Part shown: piece by piece, positions 57,776-64,000 of the stretch | Numbering within the stretch: the first letter of the stretch is position 1 | Layout: each line of letters begins with the position of its first letter | Assembly: GCA_006503535.1 (NCBI GenBank) | Contig: QYRS01000009.1 | Location: forward strand, 2,790,001-2,854,000 | DNA from: Arthrinium phaeospermum | Taxonomy: Eukaryota > Ascomycota > Sordariomycetes > Amphisphaeriales > Apiosporaceae | Reading direction: 5' to 3' | Length of the DNA stretch: 64,000 nt | Notes under the pieces: generated by a model | Told to the model about the DNA's origin: nothing | Databases searched by the model: none | What the model saw: only the letters and a program-made list of their open reading frames with translations | Made by a program: the position numbers and the translations under genes

Positions 57776-58624
57776 ATGGAGAAATCCGAGCTCCTCGCCC
57801 TCGCCAGGGAATACGCCAAAAGCGAAGACCTCTTCGACCTGCTGGGCATCGATGCGCTCGAAGCAGATGACGAGGCCAAAGTGCGCCGAGCCTGGCGCAA
57901 GGCCAGTCTGAAGTACCATCCCGACAAGGTCGGCGGTCCCACGGGCGACGGCTTCAACGAGACGATGAAGGCCAAATGGGAGCTCCTGGAGCGCGCCCGC
58001 GAAATCCTGTCCGATCCCGCCACCCGCGAAGCCTACAACAGCGCCCGCAGCGCCATCCTGGTCCGCGAGCAGCAGCGCGCCGCCATGGACGCCAAGAAGC
58101 GCGCCATGATCGAGGACCTGGAGGCGCGCGAGAACGGCACCGCCGTCAAGCGGAAGCGCGACGACGGAAAGGTTGCGGAAACGGAGCAGGAGAAACAGGC
58201 GGCCATGGAACGCGGTCGCAAGCGGAGGGAGGAGCGGGAACGGTTGATGCGAGAGGCCGAAGAGAGAGAACGGCTGCGGAACCCGACAGCACAAGAGAAG
58301 ACGCCGAAACCGGCCTCGGCAAAGCCACTATTCCAGCAACCACAAGGCGACTCGGGCGAGAGCAACCCTACAGCATCTGCACCCGACGAAGACTCCAGGA
58401 TCGCAGATCTTGAGAAGCGACTGGAGGAAGTGCGACAGCGGAAAGCAGCCAAGAAGGCTCGCAAAGACAAGGATGCCAATAGTCCTACTGGTGTGGAAGA
58501 ATCGACTACTGCTACTGCTACTGGCGAGGACACAACAACGGCTGCACCGAAGCCCAAGCCGAAGCGTAGTGCAAAGATGGATGCATTACTGGCCCGGTTG
58601 CGAGCAGGGAAGCAGGGAGAGTAG
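57776..58624 (+). CDS. cwf23: DNAJC17/Cwf23-type J-domain protein
   Basis: Intronless, ATG at 57776 in a CACC-ATG context, 282 residues. A J domain at about residues 17-85 contains 'AWRKASLKYHPDK' with the HPD triad that stimulates Hsp70 ATPase, followed by 'EILSDPATREAYNSA'. Directly after it the 'MDAKKRAMIEDLEARE' helix is the hallmark of DNAJC17 and fission yeast Cwf23, J-proteins associated with the spliceosome. The rest is a long charged coiled coil (about residues 115-175) and a low-complexity tail ending 'SAKMDALLARLRAGK'. No RNA-recognition motif is visible, unlike animal DNAJC17. It shares the splicing theme with prp8, but the genes are 31 kb apart, so no operon-like link is implied. 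Intact, no indels. Confidence 0.82.
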   Translation: MEKSELLALAREYAKSEDLFDLLGIDALEADDEAKVRRAWRKASLKYHPDKVGGPTGDGFNETMKAKWELLERAREILSDPATREAYNSARSAILVREQQRAAMDAKKRAMIEDLEARENGTAVKRKRDDGKVAETEQEKQAAMERGRKRREERERLMREAEERERLRNPTAQEKTPKPASAKPLFQQPQGDSGESNPTASAPDEDSRIADLEKRLEEVRQRKAAKKARKDKDANSPTGVEESTTATATGEDTTTAAPKPKPKRSAKMDALLARLRAGKQGE

Positions 58625-58969
58625 CACAATTCATTCTGTTTGTTCTATTGGGGCGCAGGCTAACGACTATTTGATACCAAGCCATGAAGCGTTCGAAGGG
58701 GGGAATCCAATTCATATGTGTACATGAGAAACTGTTGCTCGGGTCGGTCTGCGCGGATCAAGCAAGGTCCCGCCTGCTGTTCTGTGCAGAAATGAGGTGA
58801 GAGAACCTCGCTCATAATTGCTAATATTCTGCCACCAGGGGGTTGTGCACTTATTATTATCCATGGCCGTGAACAAGTACAGACTAAGGGTATCGTCGAT
58901 ATATGCATGCGAAATAGACCGAATACAAGAGGTACAGTAATTACATTACACAACACGAAACCGCCGACC
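58625..58969. other. Convergent 3' spacer
   Basis: 345 bp between the 3' ends of the J-protein gene and the minus-strand GH18 gene; nothing coding. Confidence 0.7.
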
Positions 58970-60081
58970 CTACTTAATCCATCGCCACAGCTCACTCTTC
59001 CAGCGCCGAGCCACAAGCGTAATGTCATGATAGACTTTCTTCAGGCGGTATGCAGCGCTCGAGGCTTTATCCGCGGTGACCGCACCTCCCCTCATGGCAT
59101 CTGCCATCCAAGCCGCCCACTCCCATGGCGCCGTTTTGCCGCCGGGCAGGCTGTTGAAGTACTCCCAGGCGGCGACCCCACCGAAATCAGGATACCGGGC
59201 GGTCAGACTCCTCAGTGTGTTCGCCACGGTATTGAGCTCAACGTACCCATTGCCGTTGTCCTCGCTGGTCAGCAGGCCCATGGTGACCTTGTGAGCGGGG
59301 AAGCCGGAGTCGACAATGTCCTCGTAGTCGGACGCGGTCTGGGGGTTGCCCCAGCCGAAGTAGAACTGGGCGTTGTAGAAGTCGATCGAGGACCCCCGCT
59401 GCGCCTCGAGGTCGAAGTAGCTGAACCCGCTGAGGTTGCCGCCGCCTTTCCGCAGGGCCGCCCCGACGGGCGCCAGCGAGATGATGAAGCCGGGGCCGAA
59501 GTCGGCGCGCAGCTGGTCGATGAGCCGGACGATGCCGGCCAGGGACATGTACTCTTCGACGTCAAGGTCGACGCCTTGCAGGTTGTGCTCGCCGAGGAAC
59601 TTGTGGAGGTGGGCGTAGTACCGCTCGAACTGGCCGTCGTCGCCGTCGAGGCGCTGGAAGGACCCCGGCGCGGCGCCGCCGACCATGGCCGTCACGGCGA
59701 CGCCGTGGGCTTGTAGTTGTGCGGCGTCGCGCCAGACGTGGTCGAAGCGCGGGTGGTCGGGCGCGAAGTCGTTGAGCTTGATCCAGCCGTCGCGCTCGTC
59801 GACGATGTGGATCGCGCCGATGAGCACGTGCGTCACGGCGACCTCCCCTGGGGGGCGCCGCGCAGGAGGCCCAGCGTGGAGATGGTGTTGGTGTCTGAGT
59901 TGTTGACGTGGGTCGTCTGGTAGTAGACGACGACGCGGTGGTCGACGGCGGCCGGGGCGGCGGCGGCCGTGCTCATTGTTGCGGCGGCGTGGTCCATGAG
60001 AAGTATCGCGAGCAAGGTAAGGATGAGCTTAGTGAACCATAATATTTGGGTAGGGACTTTGTCGTTGGGCAATGGCTTCAT
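58970..60081 (-). CDS. GH18 chitinase-like glycoside hydrolase, one phase break
   Basis: ATG at 60081, TAG at 58970-58972. One missing base in the C/G-run region at 59845-59856 restores a single 370-residue frame. The N-terminus 'ILWFTKLILTLLAILLM' is a signal peptide or anchor, followed by an Ala-rich linker. The TIM-barrel starts 'RVVVYYQTTHVN', continues 'VAVTHVLIGAIHI', and carries the GH18 catalytic motif as 'GVDLDVEEY' (DxDxE with the Glu acid) at strand 4. 'DFYNAQFYFGWG' and 'FGGVAAWEYFNSLPGG' match later barrel strands with the conserved Tyr and Trp. Likely hydrolyses chitin or related beta-1,4-GlcNAc polymers in a secreted or wall-associated setting. There is no carbohydrate-binding module. 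Confidence 0.85.
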
Positions 60082-62169
60082 GTGCCTATATTTATACATA
60101 TACATATAATATACATTGACCGGCCGTGAGTCAGTATACGCTAAAAGAAGGGGTCTGCTGGCCATGTCTTGCACGGCACGCCCTCGTGTCTTCGGCGCCG
60201 CCTATCTGTGTCTCGGGATATGTCTTGCTTTTCAAGATGGCAGCACGAGGACGGACACAGCCCTATACCGCCGTGTTTGCTTGCAAAGCGAGGGACCATG
60301 CTTGTAATCTCAACATCTCTATTCTAGTGACAAACATCGCTTCTCTTCCTTGGTCCCTGTCGATCCTACTGGGATTGCTACACGGCATATAATGGTTCGT
60401 TTCGATTGCGCCGAATACGCCATCCTCGCCTTATCATAGGGCTGTGTCTGCCTCTGCACTGTACTTTGAACAAGCACTTATACGCGATCACGACTGTCCA
60501 CCACGGTAGCACAAGGGATGCCAAGCCATGTCCCCGGTGTGTGCTCTTCGCCACACCAACAACATAACATACACTGACAAGTTCTTGTGATTCGCCCCGA
60601 TGTAGTAGGTGGCATTGCCAGACGTTACTTGGGTTGGCAGACGAGTAAGTGTGTGACATGGAGTCCCGAATGAGGAAGCGTTGGCTGTTGCGTGACCTGG
60701 ACGTATTGTGCGCGGGTGGTACAGACGCCAAGGTGGTGGTAAGCTAACTCTGCGGGTACTGGTTGGTCGTGCTTACAGAAGATCGGGCATGGCCCAGCAG
60801 TGGGTGCTTGAAGAGACCTATATGATGGAGGCTCACTGCAGCAGGGAACGCATACACGACTATTATCCTAGTCCTAGGAGCTATCGTATCCTATTCTTAC
60901 CACCTATCCTTCTTCCACCTCGGGGTAGGTACATTGCAGTCACTGGGAATGACCACACCAGGGTAACCAATGGGAAACTCGAGAAGCAGCTGCCGCAGTA
61001 CAGGAAGCAAGGTGCGCTTTTGATGGCAAGGATAATTGAGGCTGGAAGTCAGGAGCCGGGTCAACGGCGCTATAACGAAATACCCAACCGGCTTCTCAAC
61101 TACCAGCTATCCCAACGGTGGCTTAGCCATCCCGTGCCTGGCTATCCAACCACCGCCCGCGAGCAAATAACTAGGATTATTTAAACGCTTGCCTTGTTAA
61201 TTCTATAAATGACGGTAATGGTGGGCAAAATATATGTCCTTTATGAACATTGAGCGAGAAGCAAGGGAGGTGGCTGCCGATTGAAAAGCCAGCTGCTAAA
61301 TATATCCACGTTGATATGGCGGAGAAAAAAAGAATGAAACTAACCTTCGTCAGTTATTCCTATCTTAAACTCAGTGGACAGCATGCGGCGGAGGTGAAGT
61401 CTTGACATCGAAGACATAAGATAAGGTCAGAGCCACATGCCATGCAGGGCTCCCGCATTTGGGATCTTGTCCACATAACGGGGGCAGGCGGTGCCGATCA
61501 CTTGATTCCTCGCTGAGATAGGCCCTGATCTGATGTGTGCATGTAGAAGACTGCCTACCCGATTCATCATCACCTACCTACCTGGGGTTAGTACATCAGA
61601 TCTGGCATGAGTCGGAACTGATCACATTATGTAGACGATGGTTTGTTGAATGCAGTTGCCAAGTTGCACAGCTCCGGCTGGATGCACCATGGATAAGGTA
61701 GTAGATAAGATGCGGCATTGCTTGCAAGCAATTTAACATTATGTAATACCGAGGGGCGTATTAGGTCCGCCTAACGCCGGGTAGGACAATTAAGGTTATC
61801 GATACGGAAGGCAGCAGGCAGGAGTGGATATAGTTGGATCGGCAGTCAGCCCGATATTGGGTCTTCTGCGTCATTCCAATACTTGTCGCAATAAAGAACT
61901 AGGCAGCTTCCCGCCTGCCTAGGGTCTGCAGTCCCGTCGCCGTCGCCGAAGCGGGATGCCTTCTGTATTCAATTCGTATTAGGTTACAAAGAAACATATT
62001 TACGGGGCTTTCAGATATGCTGTGAACAATAACGACCCCCAAACTTTCAAACTTTGCCACAGGCAACGCTTCGACCTGCCTGTGCTTTTCTCGTTACTTC
62101 GTCACCAACATTTGTCAGCACTTCCACATTGGACTCCGGTGAACTTTTCCGCAGGCAGCCAGGACATTC
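60082..62169. other. Divergent intergenic region of 2.1 kb
   Basis: Promoters of the GH18 gene and of rad26. A 132-codon frame with an ATG at 60789 (to 61184) shows no motif and is not called. A tandem ACCT repeat lies near 61574-61583. Confidence 0.5.
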
Positions 62170-64000
62170 ATGAAGTCCGAGATGGAGGTGGGCGAGGACC
62201 GCCCCACGCGCAACAAAGAAAACGACGAGGAAGCAGCGCAACCAAACGAAGCGATCATGACAGAAAACATGGCAACCTCGGCCGCCGGCCCAGGAAACGA
62301 AGGTTCCGAGGTCGATACCGATGCATTTGACGAGGCCGCCATCCTGAAGACCCTTACCTCCAACGTCCGCGATCAAGACGACCTCGAGCGCGAGATCTCC
62401 CACCAGGGCAATCTGGCCCTCATTGCCCGCGACGACAAGGGCGACGAGAAGCGCATTGAGCGCGCCCAAGCCAGCATCCGCAAACTCGAGGCCCAGAAGA
62501 AGTCGCAACAGGACAGACTCGCCAAGACGATCGGCAAGCCCGACGTCAAGACCAAGATTCGCGAAGAGATTGCGAGACTCGACCAAGAAATCGAGATCTG
62601 TCAGAGCGACATTGCCGACTGCAGCGCCCGCATCCAAGAGCGACACCAGAATAAGGATGCGAACCCCGAGTCCCAGAGCACCAAGAGGAAGCTACCCGGC
62701 GAAAGCCAGCAAGCCTTCTTGGTCCGCACGGGCAAGATCACCCCGCTCGCCAAGGTCTCAAATCGCCGCACGGAACTGGTCGATGGAGAGCTGGCCAACG
62801 TCTTGGTCGAGGCCGAAGAGGAAGCCGCGGCAGATGAAGCCGAGAAGAAGGACCAGCAAAACAGCCTTGGGCCAAGGTCGCACAAGTATCTCCCGGCACC
62901 TGGAATCTCCAGCGTTTCCGAGGAGCCCGAGGAGCCATCGGCACCAACGCCTCCACGCGCATCTTCGAGGGCAGTAGAGTCCGAGTTCTCTTTGCGCCCG
63001 CGCAAGAAGCGCAAGTTAGCTGGCGCTAGGGACTCGTCAGACGAACCCTCTCCTCGCCGCTCTCGCCCGAAGCCTGCTGCACCCGAGGACGAGTTTCTTG
63101 ACGACGCCGTGGATGATGACGAGTCAGATGATTATGATATGACCGAGCGGCCCCGCAAGGTACCGCAAAAGAAGTCCAAGGGATCTAAGGGGGGCGACGA
63201 TAAGGTGGATCTGAGCCAAATCGACGATGGTAACGAGCAATCTTATCAGACACGACTGGCCCAGTGGATCGAGGCAAGACGTCGTGAAAGACGTAGAGTC
63301 CGGCATGTGCAGGGGGCAGACACCGGCGCTGAAGATGATGAGGAAGACCAAGACGACGATAAGGCAGAATGGCTGAAACCCCATCCGAGAGTACCGGACC
63401 TAGTGCTCGAGAACGAGCTGGCACTACCTGGCGACATCCACCAGGCCTTGTATGACTACCAGAAAACTGGTATACAATGGTTGTCTGAGCTTTACGCCCG
63501 GGGTACTGGAGGAATTCTAGGTGACGAGATGGGTCTCGGTATGTTCCCCCTCCATTCCGCATACTGAGTTGGGCAAAAACTAATGGCTGTCGTAGGCAAA
63601 ACCATTCAGATGGTGTCTTTTGTTGCTGCCCTGCACCACAGCGGACAGCTGGATAGGCCCGTCATTGTGGTTGCTCCGGCCACTCTCCTGAGGCAGTGGG
63701 TCAACGAATTCCATCGCTGGTGGCCGTCCCTACGAGTCTCGATCTTGCATTCCTCTGGCAGCGGATTGCTCAACGTTCGCAATGAAGACGCGATGGAGGA
63801 CGAAGAACTTGGTTGGCGGGAGCGGAGCAATGTAAAGCGATCCAGCAAAGCTGCGCGCAACATTGTGGATCGAGTAGTGAACCAAGGTCATGTGCTCGTC
63901 ACAACCTATGCAGGAGTCCAGACATACGGCGATATCCTCATCCCCGTCGAATGGGGTTATGCGGTATTGGATGAAGGCCACAAGATCCGCAACCCACACG
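62170..64000 (+). CDS. rad26: RAD26/CSB (ERCC6) SNF2-family ATPase, truncated by window end
   Basis: ATG at 62170. Exon 1 runs to 63538 and exon 2 starts at 63596 and leaves the window (intron gtatgt..cgtag). The N-terminal 400 residues are charged and low in order, with an early 'LEREISHQGNLALIARDD' helix, a coiled coil and a basic nuclear-signal-like 'RPRKKRKLAG'. The SNF2 helicase core begins 'LPGDIHQALYDYQKTGIQWL', followed by Walker A 'GDEMGLGKT' (motif I, split by the intron), 'VVAPATLLRQWVNEFHRWWP' (motif Ia), and motif II as 'DEGH' in 'LDEGHKIRNP'. The DEGH box with the CSB-type N-terminus identifies the RAD26/ERCC6 subfamily, which acts in transcription-coupled nucleotide-excision repair by remodelling stalled RNA polymerase II. 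The second helicase lobe lies outside the window. No indels. Confidence 0.92.

Noticed and set aside
1..64000. Biosynthetic gene cluster, transposon, RIP-mutated repeat island, rRNA or CRISPR
   Set aside because: No PKS/NRPS/terpene genes, no transposase or integrase motifs, no AT-rich TpA-biased island, no rRNA-like sequence, and CRISPR is not expected in a nuclear fungal sequence.

Overview
The window is nuclear DNA of a filamentous ascomycete (Pezizomycotina, probably a Sordariomycete; the class is inferred). The evidence is short introns of about 50-80 bp with gtaagt-type donors and CTAAC/CTGAC-like branch points, fungal spliceosomal PRP8, a fungal Pth11/rhodopsin-like membrane protein, secreted carbohydrate-active enzymes and an Mpv17/PMP22 protein resembling the Woronin sorting complex protein.

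Layout. 1-4804: no firm gene, simple repeats, one candidate Cys-rich ORF. 4805-11042: DUF7053-like small protein (-), secreted VAO-type FAD oxidase with four exons (-), and a divergently transcribed seven-helix protein with six exons (+). 11603-18480: minus-strand housekeeping run with a small conserved protein, an alpha/beta-hydrolase plus dual-specificity-phosphatase fusion, a complex I assembly factor of the NDUFAF3/Mth938 type, and ribosomal protein L34. 19175-26384: PRP8 (+), divergent from L34. 26911-28544: ketopantoate-reductase-like protein (+). 28545-48430: two gene-poor stretches of about 8 and 10.7 kb on either side of a two-repeat Myb-like regulator (36304-37773, -). 48430-49337: LPMO-like secreted protein (-), badly broken. 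50706-52055: conserved fungal protein with four exons (-). 54172-55202: Mpv17/PMP22 protein (+). 57776-58624: DNAJC17/Cwf23-type J-protein (+). 58970-60081: GH18 chitinase-like protein (-). 62170-64000: RAD26/CSB ATPase (+), cut by the right edge.

Main observation. Many clearly conserved genes, including indispensable ones (PRP8, RPL34), carry single-base phase breaks, nearly always a missing base and often in a homopolymer. Two genes contain a local duplication of 80-165 bp in which one or both copies are indel-ridden. This looks like unpolished long-read sequence and unmerged overlaps, not biology, and it sets how every broken gene here should be read. Genes free of it include the FAD oxidase, Mpv17 protein, J-protein and RAD26.

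Against that background the most interesting biological candidate is the Myb-like gene. Its frame ends at a TAG followed by CAATCA, an exact CARYYA readthrough context, and stays open for 47 more Gln/Pro-rich codons to a double TGA. A second in-frame TAG, in the conserved protein at 50706-52055, lacks that context and looks like a substitution. Functionally, PRP8, the J-protein and L34 belong to splicing and translation, RAD26 to transcription-coupled repair, and the FAD oxidase, LPMO and GH18 proteins to the secretome. No biosynthetic cluster, transposon, rRNA, confident tRNA or CRISPR array was seen.
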